From: Planctomycetaceae bacterium
Lineage (GTDB): Bacteria; Planctomycetota; Planctomycetia; Planctomycetales; Planctomycetaceae
DNA: 36,857 nt
Direction: 5' to 3'
Assembly: GCA_947463775.1 (NCBI GenBank)
Contig: CANHVD010000002.1
Location: forward strand, 1-36,857
Positions 16,426 to 27,500 of this stretch are shown piece by piece. Made by a program: the position numbers and the translations under genes. A model generated the notes under the pieces. That model worked only from the letters and a program-made list of their open reading frames with translations, was not told the DNA's origin and did not search any database. Numbering within the stretch: position 1 is the stretch's first letter; each line of letters begins with the position of its first letter.

Positions 16426-17647
16426 AACAATGGCGTCAGAGAGATATGACGTTGTGGTCGTCGGTGCCGGAATTGCGGGCTCATTAGCAGGGCTGTTTTG
16501 TGCTCGGAGTGGTTTCAGGACTCTGATTGTAGAGAGGCAGCTGTTTCCGCGTCATAAAGTCTGCGGCTGCTGTATCAATGGAAGAGCGTTGGCGATTCTC
16601 AATGACGCTGGTCTTGCGGGCTGTCTTCAGGAACTTATGCCAACGACAACGTCGTCGCTCGCTATTCGTTACGCTGGAAAAAAACTTGATATAGCGATGC
16701 CTCAGAATATCGCCGTGTCGAGAAAATCACTTGATCAGTGTCTCTTGAATGAGGCCAGAAAGGCTGGTTGCGATGTTGTCGAGCAGGCAACGGCGACGGT
16801 GGTGCCATCTGACGCTTCTGGCATAAGTCCCGCAGATGATTTTCGAACGATTTTCTTGAAGCATCGTTCCCAAAATCCGGCTGCGACTGATGTCGAAGCT
16901 TCAACCAGTGAGAACAGAGAGACGAAAGTCTGTGCTCGCGTCGTTCTGGTTTGTGACGGTCTGGGGCATCCGAGTTTGCACCTTTTCCCCGAATTTTCTT
17001 CTCCGCCAAAACGTGGATCTCGGATCGGTCTGGGAGCGGTGATTCCTCGTTGTGACGGCGACAGCTGGATTCCGCAGGGAGCTGTTCTGATGGCCATTTC
17101 TCCGCAAGGCTATGCTGGAGTTGTGGAGATTGAAGATCGACAATTGAATATCGCGGCGGCGATCGATCCGAGTCACTTGCAGCAGTCCAGATCCGCGTGC
17201 TCATCATTGATCAGCATTTTCGAGGCGGCAGGATTGCCCATACCGACTCATCTTGGAGAGGCGGCTGTAAAGGGCACGATCCCCCTGACTCGCACGGCAT
17301 CAAGAGTATCCGGGCACCGGATTTTTCTCTTGGGCGATTCTACGGGATATATCGAACCATTCACCGGTGAAGGTATGGCGTGGGCTGTTTCCGCTGCGCG
17401 GACAGTGATGCCTCTGGTCAAAACCGCAATCAATGAAACGTGGTCTCAAAGTCTTGAGCTGAGTTGGGAAACGGCATTCAGAACCATCGTTAGTGGCGAA
17501 CAGAAAGTATGCCGACTTCTTTCAGCCGCACTTCGAAAACCGTGGTTGCTGACACCAGTGTTGACCGCTTGTCGGGTCTTTCCGTCTCTGACACAGCATC
17601 TTGTTGGCCGAATTAATCGAGTGCCTCGGGCACTGGAAAGTGTCTGA
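16412..17647 (+). CDS. FAD-dependent oxidoreductase/hydroxylase of the type III PKS operon
   Basis: This 411-residue flavoprotein of the p-hydroxybenzoate hydroxylase / geranylgeranyl reductase group has a dinucleotide fold VVVGAGIAG at about 15-23, with LIVER as the acidic strand. A GDSTGYIEPFTGEGMAWA motif near 308-325 contacts the FAD phosphate and ribose. KVCGCCING at about 50-58 is reminiscent of the cysteine-containing segment of geranylgeranyl reductase-like enzymes. In type III PKS clusters such enzymes hydroxylate the phenolic ring towards a quinone; that is the most likely role. GAGG six bases upstream supports ATG 16412. The stop shares one base with the PKS start (TGATG), so translation of the two is coupled. 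Confidence 0.87.
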   Translation: MHGNETMASERYDVVVVGAGIAGSLAGLFCARSGFRTLIVERQLFPRHKVCGCCINGRALAILNDAGLAGCLQELMPTTTSSLAIRYAGKKLDIAMPQNIAVSRKSLDQCLLNEARKAGCDVVEQATATVVPSDASGISPADDFRTIFLKHRSQNPAATDVEASTSENRETKVCARVVLVCDGLGHPSLHLFPEFSSPPKRGSRIGLGAVIPRCDGDSWIPQGAVLMAISPQGYAGVVEIEDRQLNIAAAIDPSHLQQSRSACSSLISIFEAAGLPIPTHLGEAAVKGTIPLTRTASRVSGHRIFLLGDSTGYIEPFTGEGMAWAVSAARTVMPLVKTAINETWSQSLELSWETAFRTIVSGEQKVCRLLSAALRKPWLLTPVLTACRVFPSLTQHLVGRINRVPRALESV

Positions 17648-18765
17648 TGTCGTTTGTCATTCTAGGTCTCGGAACAGCGTTGCCTGAACACTGCATCTCA
17701 CAGCAGGGTGCCGCTACATTCGCAACAACGTGCATAGCAGCCGATGCTGCGGAGTCGAGCAAAGTTCCTGCACTGGTGCAGGCGTTGTATCGGCGTGCCG
17801 GCGTGCAGCAGCGATACAGTGTCCTTCTGGAATCGTCTTCCGACGGGGAGGCAACGGCCGAGCGATTCTATCAGTTTGCGAAGTCCGCTGAGGATCGTGG
17901 TCCGACGACTTCTGAACGTATGCAGCGTTATGAAAAAGAAGCAGGGAGACTCGTGGTCTCTGCAGCCGGAAAGGCTCTGAGCGAATCAGGGATTGGTGCT
18001 CACGAGATTACTCATCTGATTACTGTTTCCTGCAGTGGATTTGCCGCGCCGGGTGCTGATTTACAGTTGATTCGAGAACTGGGGCTTACAGCAACTGTCG
18101 CAAGAACTCATGTTGGTTTCATGGGATGCCATGGAGCACTCAATGGCTTGCGAGTCGCCAGAGCATTTGCCGATTCAGATCCTCAGGCCGTCATTCTGGT
18201 GTGTGCCGTTGAACTGTGTTCCCTGCACCATCAATATGGCTGGGATCCTCAGAAGATTGTCGCCAATTCGCTCTTCGCCGATGGTGCCGCTGCAGTTGTT
18301 GGTCGCTCTGGTCTGTCGATAGATTCAACGGCGTCACCAAAGCACGGGACGCTGGTCGACAATGGTTGTTGCGTCATCCCTGACTCCGAAGATATGATGA
18401 CCTGGAGGATTGCAGACAATGGATTCGAGATGTCGCTTTCGCCGGAAGTTCCAGGCATCATTACTCGACATCTTCCTGGTGTGCTTGAGCAATTCCTGAG
18501 TCGTAACGGTCTGGCAATAGCAGATGTTTCAAGCTGGGCGATTCATCCTGGCGGCCCCAGAATTCTGGCGGCCACAGCGGAGGCTGCCGGACTAACCGAG
18601 GAACAGATGAGTCCCTCGATTTCAATTCTTCAGCGATGTGGAAACATGTCGTCGCCAACAGTTCTGTTCATCCTGAATGAACTACAGATGCGAGCCGCGC
18701 GACGTCCTTGTGTTATGCTGGGGTTTGGTCCGGGCCTCAATGTTGAGCTGGCATTACTTCGGTAG
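17647..18765 (+). CDS. Type III polyketide synthase
   Basis: This is a chalcone/stilbene synthase-fold enzyme of 372 residues, the usual bacterial length. The catalytic triad is complete: Cys161 in GFMGCHGALNGLR, His300 in WAIHPGGPRIL and Asn333 in GNMSSPTVLF. The family C-terminal loop GFGPG is at 359-363. Such synthases extend an acyl starter with malonyl-CoA units, without an acyl carrier protein, to alkylresorcinols, alkylpyrones or related rings. Starter and chain length cannot be read with confidence; a fatty acyl-CoA starter fits the lipid-handling neighbours. It is the last gene of the methyltransferase-oxidoreductase-PKS operon. The final 29 bases overlap the convergent MMPL transporter gene. 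Confidence 0.95.
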   Translation: MSFVILGLGTALPEHCISQQGAATFATTCIAADAAESSKVPALVQALYRRAGVQQRYSVLLESSSDGEATAERFYQFAKSAEDRGPTTSERMQRYEKEAGRLVVSAAGKALSESGIGAHEITHLITVSCSGFAAPGADLQLIRELGLTATVARTHVGFMGCHGALNGLRVARAFADSDPQAVILVCAVELCSLHHQYGWDPQKIVANSLFADGAAAVVGRSGLSIDSTASPKHGTLVDNGCCVIPDSEDMMTWRIADNGFEMSLSPEVPGIITRHLPGVLEQFLSRNGLAIADVSSWAIHPGGPRILAATAEAAGLTEEQMSPSISILQRCGNMSSPTVLFILNELQMRAARRPCVMLGFGPGLNVELALLR

Positions 18766-21148
18766 AGTGGCGTGATGAGCCTGGGGCGAAGAAACGGCCC
18801 GCGGGAGAAAGCAGCAGAGCTGGCAACAGTAATAAGTCTCCCAGCAGGGCAAGCAAAAGCAGAATAGCCATAAGAATCGCAAATCGACTGGTTGGTACAA
18901 AGTCACTGAAGGCGAACACCATCAAGCCAATGCCGCAGGAAACGGACGTCTGGATCATTGCAACGCCACAGTGCTGATAGGCAGATAAGACCGCTGAAAA
19001 TCGAGAGACTCCTGGTTGATTGACTGTTCGTCGAAAGAAGGCGAGGAAGTGCAGTGTGTCGTCCACTGCGATTCCCAATGCGATACTTGCTGTCATCACT
19101 GAGCCGATATCCATTGGGTGCTGAAGCCATCCCATCCATCCAAACGCAATTACGATGGGGAAGACATTCGATGCCATTGCCAGAATTCCACTGATGATTC
19201 CGGCTTCGACAATTGTCATGGTCAGCGTGATGACAAGAAAAGCAGAGACCAAACTGTTGAACAGGTCTGTCAACAACTGTCCCTGAATCTGATGCACCAG
19301 GGGCATGATTCCGGATGTTGTGACTGTCACACCTTTCGGGAGTTGCTTCTGTGAGTAGAGCTCATCGAGTACGACCTTGCGAACATTTTCGAGGATTTCG
19401 CCATAGTTAAGCGGTTCCAGAGCGCTGACATGAGCAGTCAGTCTCCAGATCTCTCCTTTTTCAGTTGTTCTCAATGTTCCCATCTCGTGGAACGCTGGTT
19501 TGGCCAGATGGACGGCTTTGTTCAGCATCGCTGCTTTCATTTTTTCAGGCAGCGATTCCATCGAGGGCAGGCGAGGAAAGACGGTCAGGGCAGAGGTCGT
19601 GGCGTGGACTGCCGAATGCTTTTGAACGGAATCGTTGATGCGCCACAACAAGTCCATCTTTAGTCGGTCGTTCATACGGCAGGTGTTATCGAAAGTCAGA
19701 AGGACTTCGATGGGAACAAGCGGGCCGAGGTGCTTTTCAAGCCACTCGTAGTCCTGCATGATGCGGCTATCGTGAGGAAATAGAGTTTCGATGCGAATTG
19801 ATGTCTGAAGCTTTGGCAGTCCGGCGACCCCCGTCAGCATGATGCCGAACAGCAAGAACAACGCTAATGGATTTCTGCGGTCAAGGAAAGAGGCCAGCCA
19901 CGACCAGAACATGGCTGTCCTCGAGTGCTGCAGAGGATTTGAGTTTTCCGTCTTGACGAGAACAGGATCCTCTCCGGATTCCTGGTTAAACGGACCATGC
20001 TCTGACTGGCTACTATGGTTGCGCCGGCCAATAAGAATCATGGAGCAGGGGATCACAGCGAGAACTGTTGCGGTGGTCGTCAACACTCCAATTGTGCCAT
20101 AGATTCCGAACAGTCGAATCGGCTCCAGTCCACTGACCATCAGCGATGCCGTTCCCATCGCAGTTGTTCCCAGCGAGAGGACACTTGGCAGCCAGCCTTT
20201 GCGAAAGGCTTCGATAGCCGCCGCATGTGGCGACAACGAAGTTGCCGCATTCTGATAGTAGTTCATCAGATGTATTCCGCCCGAGACGGTCAGGACCTGA
20301 ACCAGCGGAGGCAGAATAATCAGAAGAGCGCTGAGTGTTTCGCCGGTATAGTGGATTACAGCCAGCAGAACTGCCTGACAGAAGCAGGCTGTGAGAAAGA
20401 CAACAAGGCCACCAATCAATGATCGAAGCGACCACCAGCAGATGATGAAAACAACAATCGCTGACGGAGCAGCAAACTTCGTGAGAGACTGGTGGCTGGC
20501 TGCGTCGACCGTGAGACCGTCGATGACTGGTCCTGCCAAATGGATGTCTGCAAGCCGCACCTGACAGCAGTGCTGGATGCTTTCCTGAATAGCGGCAACG
20601 ACATCGGCTCTGACTGCGAGTCCTGCGGCATTGAGAGTGACAATCACACAGGTCGTGCGTCCATCCGGGCCAATCAGACTGCCTTGCAGACGCTGAACGG
20701 CAACTTCGGGGGTAATCTCCGGAGTAGCAGGTCCTGCTGGCATGTTCGGAGTTTCGAGTTCTTCGTCAGAACCCTGGCCCTTTGGCTCTGACACCCGTGA
20801 GCCCTGAGTGAGTTTCAGGACAACTTCGCGCCCGCAGACAACATGATACAGGAGAGACTCACCTGCGCTGTCACGGAAACGCGGAGATTGGCGGAGATCA
20901 TTGGTCAGCAGATCGAGACGCTCATCGGTCCAAAAACATTCGGGCCAACTGGCGATTACGACATCGCCGGGGCCAAACAGTTCAACAAACTCGTCGTACT
21001 GACGTCGCTCTGTAAAGGATGCATCAACCCAGTCGATGGGAGAGTTGTTACTCGACTTTAACGCATTGAAAGCGCCGAACGCGATTACCGGCAGCAGCAG
21101 CCCGACATAAATCGCAACTAAGCGAATGCGGGAGATAACAGCGTCCAT
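18737..21148 (-). CDS. MMPL/RND-superfamily transporter (HpnN-like)
   Basis: About 803 residues with two repeats, each a single helix, a large extracytoplasmic loop and then five or six helices. The first helix is LVAIYVGLLLPVIAFGAF. The second half has the typical RND motif GIAVDDTLHFLAFFRR (about 692-707), whose acidic residues carry protons. MMPL proteins export lipids such as hopanoids or mycolates to the outer envelope. The gene lies tail to tail with the PKS, overlapping by 29 bases, so it is not co-transcribed. Proximity suggests it exports the polyketide product. The start is uncertain: ATG 21148 is chosen, and a TTG at 21205 would add 19 residues. Neither has a clear ribosome-binding site. 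Confidence 0.87.
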   Translation of the reverse strand: MDAVISRIRLVAIYVGLLLPVIAFGAFNALKSSNNSPIDWVDASFTERRQYDEFVELFGPGDVVIASWPECFWTDERLDLLTNDLRQSPRFRDSAGESLLYHVVCGREVVLKLTQGSRVSEPKGQGSDEELETPNMPAGPATPEITPEVAVQRLQGSLIGPDGRTTCVIVTLNAAGLAVRADVVAAIQESIQHCCQVRLADIHLAGPVIDGLTVDAASHQSLTKFAAPSAIVVFIICWWSLRSLIGGLVVFLTACFCQAVLLAVIHYTGETLSALLIILPPLVQVLTVSGGIHLMNYYQNAATSLSPHAAAIEAFRKGWLPSVLSLGTTAMGTASLMVSGLEPIRLFGIYGTIGVLTTTATVLAVIPCSMILIGRRNHSSQSEHGPFNQESGEDPVLVKTENSNPLQHSRTAMFWSWLASFLDRRNPLALFLLFGIMLTGVAGLPKLQTSIRIETLFPHDSRIMQDYEWLEKHLGPLVPIEVLLTFDNTCRMNDRLKMDLLWRINDSVQKHSAVHATTSALTVFPRLPSMESLPEKMKAAMLNKAVHLAKPAFHEMGTLRTTEKGEIWRLTAHVSALEPLNYGEILENVRKVVLDELYSQKQLPKGVTVTTSGIMPLVHQIQGQLLTDLFNSLVSAFLVITLTMTIVEAGIISGILAMASNVFPIVIAFGWMGWLQHPMDIGSVMTASIALGIAVDDTLHFLAFFRRTVNQPGVSRFSAVLSAYQHCGVAMIQTSVSCGIGLMVFAFSDFVPTSRFAILMAILLLLALLGDLLLLPALLLSPAGRFFAPGSSRHSTEVMPAQH

Positions 21149-21205
21149 GGAAGATGCAGTTCCGTCTGATTTGTTTCCGGGCGTCCTGTTCTCCGGCAGA
21201 GACAA

Positions 21206-21531
21206 CAGCCGGGATTAATGAGGATTGTGTCAGATTCGTAAGTTCTGTGCGATCTCTGATGAGGATGGGCAAACAGAATTACCAGCCTCGTCGCCCCAGA
21301 GTGTTTTTCGATCTGCCGATTGGATCGAGTTGTCCCTGGGGCATGTGAGAAGCCATGTGTGTGGCGGCGGATTAGGAAGCACGTTCCCGCGTGGTGAGAT
21401 CATTCAGATGCTGGGAAGGCATGAGTGGAAAGTCTGGTCGGACGACGTTATGGGATTCGTTGAATAGGTCGTAGTCAGTTTTGCTCTTAGTAGGAGCAGT
21501 TTTTTTCGCAGTTGTCACGACTTGCGTGGAC
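21206..21531. other. Intergenic region upstream of the MMPL gene
   Basis: No gene is supported here. It should contain the promoter of the MMPL gene and the 3' end of the giant-protein transcript. A weak plus-strand hairpin (TGCTC 21482-21486, GAGCA 21494-21498) precedes seven T residues, but no plus-strand gene lies close upstream. I see no minus-strand terminator. Confidence 0.5.
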
Positions 21532-24500
21532 TCAGCCGCTCGAATTCGAAGGCCTGTCTGGTGGTCGCACGCCTGATCGTGACTTCGATGCTGAGCTGTC
21601 TTCAATTCCTGAGGGATCACCCCGGGATGCACGGCTTGAGGAATCGTCGACAGCGACGGGGACCTTAATGACCTGCGCATCGAGTGGAATAAGAGTTGTT
21701 TCTGTACTTGCTTCGCGATTTCGAGCAAAGGCTGCTACTGAGAGCACAAAGAGTCCAACAACAAGTGAGAAGACGGCTGGCATCTCTCCCCGCTCGCTGA
21801 TTAACAAAGAGAATTCCTGATGCTCGGTGGAAATTTTGCAGGTGGCCGATGCATGGAGTCTTCGACCGGTCTTTTCGAATCTTTGAAGAAACTCATTGCG
21901 AAACGACAATTGTAGCCGGGCCAATGAATCACGGGAGGGGAGCATCTCCAGAGATCGTCCTGACTCAGGGACCGCTGATTCGGCGTGCAGGAGACTGACG
22001 TCAATGTCGGCCTGCTGTGCTGACGGCAGTGCCGTCAGGGAAGTAGCAGGCACGCCGGGACGAACAAATCGAGGTGTTCCGTTCTCTGCAAAGACGGTCA
22101 GAAAGCCTCGAGTCACACAGTTGACTGGGTAAGGCGGATAAAGTTCCAGTTCAGGTGAGGTGCCTTCGAGGTCAGTTCTGCGTCCCAGCCAACGCAACTT
22201 CAAAGTTGTCACTGGTTTCAGCAAATCTACCACGAGAGATTTATGGGAACCATCATCCCATCGCGTCGATTCGTCAGTCTCAACTTCTGTGACGACCGTT
22301 TCTGCCGGAATCTTTACGAGACACTTTGATGGTATGTCGGCCGCATAAAGCAGGACGAGAGTTTCCCCCACCGCCGACTGTCCTGAACAATACCAGACGA
22401 CGGTATCTGTGTTGGCAACGATCTCCCGAACCGTCTCGGCATTGCCGGAATCCTGAACAGCGGGGGCAGGAATGAGAAGTCTGGATTCGGTCAGATCTGG
22501 CCCGTCAGGCAGATTCAGGAGGCCTGACTTTTTGATCTCTGCCTCTTTGCCTACGGACAATGCGGCGTTGGAAAGCCATATTGGGATAGCCGACGACACA
22601 TTCTTCAGCGCTGCGGTGTGTTCTGCGGATCCGACAGAGGCATCTGTTGGAACCAGAAGCAAATTGTCCCATCGCATTTCGTGAAGAAGATCGGGGAACT
22701 CATAGCTGACAGAACGCTGGCGATCGTCCACTGTTCCAGCAGGCAAAGTCCAGATGACTGTGAACTCCGGCTGGTCGAACATTTCTCGAACGACACTCTG
22801 ATCTGCCACAAAGCTGTCTTCGTCATGAGACAATGTGAGTGCCCTCTGTTCGATCAATACGAAAGGTTCGCGAATAAAAGTCGGTGCTTTTTTAAATCTG
22901 ACCTGTAGTGGTCCATGGCTTCCTGACCACTGACTGATATGCAGAACGAATGTTACCTGATCGGCTGATCTGATCGCGGCTAGTGATCCCGTTGGCTCTA
23001 CGGGACGTGCTCGCACAAGAACGATGGGCTCAGTTTCATTCACCACCTGCATCCGGATAGGTGTTTCCGGTGGAATTGTATCGCCAGGACCTACGCGATT
23101 ATCCGGAACTGCTCCCCCGAGCTTTTGAATAGAGAGACCCAGTGCCTCCCGATCCTGCACTGTCATGGAAGATTCAAGGATCTGTGCATTCTGGAGATGC
23201 GGACTATGCAGCGACACGGTCGTATCATCCGGCCGAATTTTCTGCTGCCCTGTGAGTGTGATGCTGTGCGCGCCAGTAGTTCCTTCCTTTAGCTGGATTA
23301 CAAGCTGGTCGCCTCGTCGATGCCACGAGTCCAGACGGTTGGCTTCTCCTGCAACAACCTGCACATCGTTCACGACGACAGTCGAAGTGAGTGTAAGACG
23401 ATGACGAAAAACCGGAAGTACAGATGTCTCGACGTCAATCTGACACTTCCATTCGATTTCTCCTTCGCGAATATCTGCGTTCTGAGAGATGCGAACTTCA
23501 TTTACGCTGGTCCGTGGAACCAGGTTGATCTCAACTGTTTCATTTCCAGCGGGGACTCGAAAGACAACATCCGATCGCCGAAGCCATTGCCCCCAATCGG
23601 ACTGCAGCTCCGGGAAAGCGGCAGTTGAAACTTGTTCGCCTTGAGGAGGAAGCACTGAAAAGACAGAGTTGGTTCTTACGGCAAGCAACAAATCCGGAGC
23701 GACAACGCAATCCGAGAATTGTTGAAGCTCAGAAACTGGTACTGGCTGTTTCTGAACGTCTCCGGCAGTCAGACGGACCAATTGAAAAACCAGAACAAAG
23801 CTGTCGCCGGTACCGGGAGGAAGCTGAATCACCGCATTTTGGTCTGTTACCGACCATAACAGGTCTGTGATTACATCTGCACCTGTTGTCGCTGAGACCG
23901 TGTTCAGCCGAAATCCAGCAGGAACTCGGTAACGAACTTCGGGCGCTAATTTGTTCCACCGTGTAAATCGGCATATGCAGTTCATGATCTGTTGACCGGC
24001 GTTCGTTTCACAGATGCTTAGAATCTGAACTGTTGCTGAGCGTGGACTCCCTCGTTCAATTTCATTTTGGAGCAGCCGGAAATCGACCCCATCAGACATT
24101 CCGAGACTATTGAGTTCTGTTACACCTGCCGCAGGTTTCCACTGGACTGCTCCCTCCGGAGACTGTGCTCTTGCACTGGAGTATAGATCTGCAGGGCATA
24201 CAACTTCGACCGTGGTTTCGGGGCAGGGCAGGCTGGGTAGCCGGAATTGGACCCCCGATGTTTGTCTTGAGGTCACAGGCCGCAGTCGACACTCAATGGT
24301 GTGCATAGTGAAGGCATCAAGGGAGCCCGCATCCACGGAGGTTGAAATTGCTGAACGATCTCCTGCAGAGAGGAACGTAGAGTCTTCAACAGAACGAGAC
24401 GGGAGAAGACTGGAAGCAGGGATTTGGACAACGATAGAATCTGAGCCAAAAGGTTCCGGGAGGATCGGGATTCCGTCGACCCGGCATTCAACAAGATGAG

Positions 24501-27500
24501 AACCCTGCAGCGGAATACGCAACACCGAATCTTCCTCGCCGCTGATGGCAGAAACTCCCACTGTGAGCCGAACTTCAAGAGAATTCGCGGCCTCTGCCAC
24601 GATTTTCGCATGCAGCTTTGTGACCACAGCGGCTGGCATCAGACTCTTTTGATCAATCGTGTTTTGCTGAAAACGATCAAAGATATCACGGCGAACGTAA
24701 ACGATATCTGCGTCTGAAAACTCAACGTCTGGCATCAGGACGTCAATGCCTCGACTTTGTTTTGGAGGGATCACCTCTCCCGAATTGCCAGCGGTTCGCA
24801 GTAGGGGAGCAGTGCCGGGCGCTGGACTTTGCCATGCATTGGCAGTCTGGGAATAACCGATGACCACAATCACGACGCACGACTGAATCCAAAGGCCCTT
24901 CAAAGGCGTTCGGATCCAATTCCAGCGACTTAGCATCACGAATGTCAAACCAACGCATAGTCCCCAGAACGCTCCTTCAAGTGTTGCATTGACCACAGGA
25001 GTTTTTACGAGCACGCTGACAGCGAGAAACCCAAGAGCCACGAAGGCTGTTGGGACACGGTAGCGTGTTGCAAGATTGCGGAAGGCTATACAGCCGAATG
25101 CCAGTAAAAGAAAGGTTCCTACTGCGATCGCAAGTCGACGGCGCAACTGAGTCACCTGAATTGTCACCGCTGTTTTTGACTCGATAGTGTCGATCAGGGT
25201 CTGTGGCTGCCAGCCCTGAACTGCTGCAAGTTGCCATTGAATGATGAACTGCCGGATTTCCGCAGGAACGGAGCGTGAATCCTGAGACTGCATCATTCGG
25301 CTTCCGTCAGTCGCGCTGATCAGGAGTCGGTCCAGAATCCCGGAGATGACGGCAGGTTCAGTTGCAGCAAATGGATTCGCGGGGGACTGCAGTTCGAGTT
25401 CCGGATCGACGAGGAAGTGATGAGTGCATTGCGGAACTGCCAGTTCATTCATAAAAAGTCGTGGAAGTTCACGTTCTCCTGTGACGCGTCGTGAACGACT
25501 GGCTGATTCAGTCCATCGCACAATGACCTGGCAGTCTGCAGAGGTCAGAGGTAGTGGAATAGAAAAGCCCGCGGGTGTTTGCTGAAGCTGCACACGATGT
25601 CCGTCGACAAGAACCAGTGGACGCAGATGTTCCGGCAATGCCAGTGGCAATGAATTCTGTCCCGCGCTGCGAGCGACGTTTGCGACGGCCAGAAGTTCAC
25701 GGTGCAGGGATCCACTTTCCTCACTGATCAGGTGCAGAATATGCAGGTCGATTGCCTGACCTGACTCCAGCCCTGGATTCACATCAACTTTGACACGAAC
25801 AGCCGAAAGGCCAGGGGGTAACTTCCAGACCGTTGATTGTGGTTCTGAATCCCGATTGTCTCTGGCGAGGCCACTGACTGAGAGTAGTCCTTCATCGCTG
25901 GCGAATAACTGAAGCGTCCCTTCGAGTGGCAGTGTTGAGTCCGGTACAGGGATTGTTGCTGTGAATTCAGGACTTACCGTCCGTCGGGATTCGCACCGAA
26001 CAACAACAGACGATCCCGTTCCAGGGTTCTTTAATGGTATTGTCCATCGCTTCCATTCAGATGTCAGGTCGGGATCGTCTACACGTCGGGCTGCGACAGA
26101 TTCACCATCGACGGTCCATCTCAGGTCAGGACTCGCGCTGGACGTTACAGTCACAGTGACGTTGTTGTTCGTCTGCATTTCCGCAGGGATCTGAATTCGT
26201 GAATTCTCTACAATCAGCCCGTCTGTGATTCGGATTGTGTGCTCAAATTGTTGTTCAGTGCCAATCAGACTGTTGGCTGGAGAATAGATTTGTGGCGTTA
26301 ACGATATTGCATTTCCCGTTTCGAAGGCTTCCATACCGGAAAGAAAACGACTGGCCGGGAACCAGGACATCTGTTGCAGCACTTCGTCGCGACTCATGGA
26401 GCGACGTCCCATACTCCATCGTCGCTGGAGGTCTGTGTTCAGAGTAAATGCGGGTGGAAACATCACGACTGAAATGGTTCTTTCAGACTCCGGAATCGAC
26501 TGCAGCGGAAGTGCGAGTAACAGTTGGTCCGCATTGTCGGTCTGTTGCAACTGAATCTCGAGCAGACGCGATGCTCCCGGCTCAAGTGCTTCCGGAAGAT
26601 GAACTGTCAGCAAACTGACATCTGACGCAGAACTCACGTCGGTTGATTCAAAAAACAGAGAGCGGGAGTTAGACGCATAGCGGACTGAGATCACTTGCCA
26701 TCCCGGGGTTACAGGCCACTTCAGTTCTACAACAGGAGCCGCCTCACAACTGACATTTGTAAGGCAGCGAACTGTTGCGAGACGCCCGGCCGGCTCGACA
26801 ATGGTTGCAAGGGCTTCACTGATTCGTGGTTGGTTCGTTGACGTGCGAACGACTGCGGATGCCTCGGGCAGAAACTGAGTCAGTTGATACTCTCTTGACT
26901 GATCAGGGCGGGTAACAACATCTCGTTCCTGAATTCCAACCAGAGTCCACTCATCAAGCTTGATCGTCGACGGAAGTAGTACGCTGATCTGGCTCATCGG
27001 CAGAAGAATCAGTCCTTTATACTGATTATCCGTGCTAACCCAATGAGATGGCGAAAGCATGGGAAGGTTCCATGTTTCGGACTGAGGCAGTATGGACTCT
27101 GCTGAGATCGTTATCACGGCACCTGATGTCATCCTGGGGATCGACATCTTCAAAAGGAATTGATTATTCTCGTTCAGGACCGACCAATCAACGGGCCGCT
27201 TATCCTCAAGAGAAACCTCATTGACTCGCATGCCTTCCGGAATTCGAGCCACGATTGTAATCGGATGAACAACCGACGTAGGTAAGCCAATTGTCCAACG
27301 CGATGTCAGTACTTCTCCGGAAGCAATATGACTGGCAGTGAAACCGTTTAGCGTCAGAGATTCCTGAGACTTCAGGTCAGACTGGGGCCGACAACTTATC
27401 GTCAAACGTGACGAATCCCCCGGGATCAGAGTCCACGTCGAGCGCGACTCAGAAATCTCCGGGCCAAGAACTAAACTGCCAACGCTGCTGACCTGAATTC

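Noticed and set aside
21482-21506. Plus-strand hairpin followed by T7, terminator-like
   Set aside because: The stem is only 5 bp with a seven-base loop, and no plus-strand gene lies close upstream. Both flanking genes are on the minus strand.
21372-21728. Minus-strand 118-codon frame overlapping the end of the giant gene
   Set aside because: It overlaps the giant gene in another frame. I considered a frameshifted C-terminus, but the tail has no recognisable fold and no slippery site is evident.
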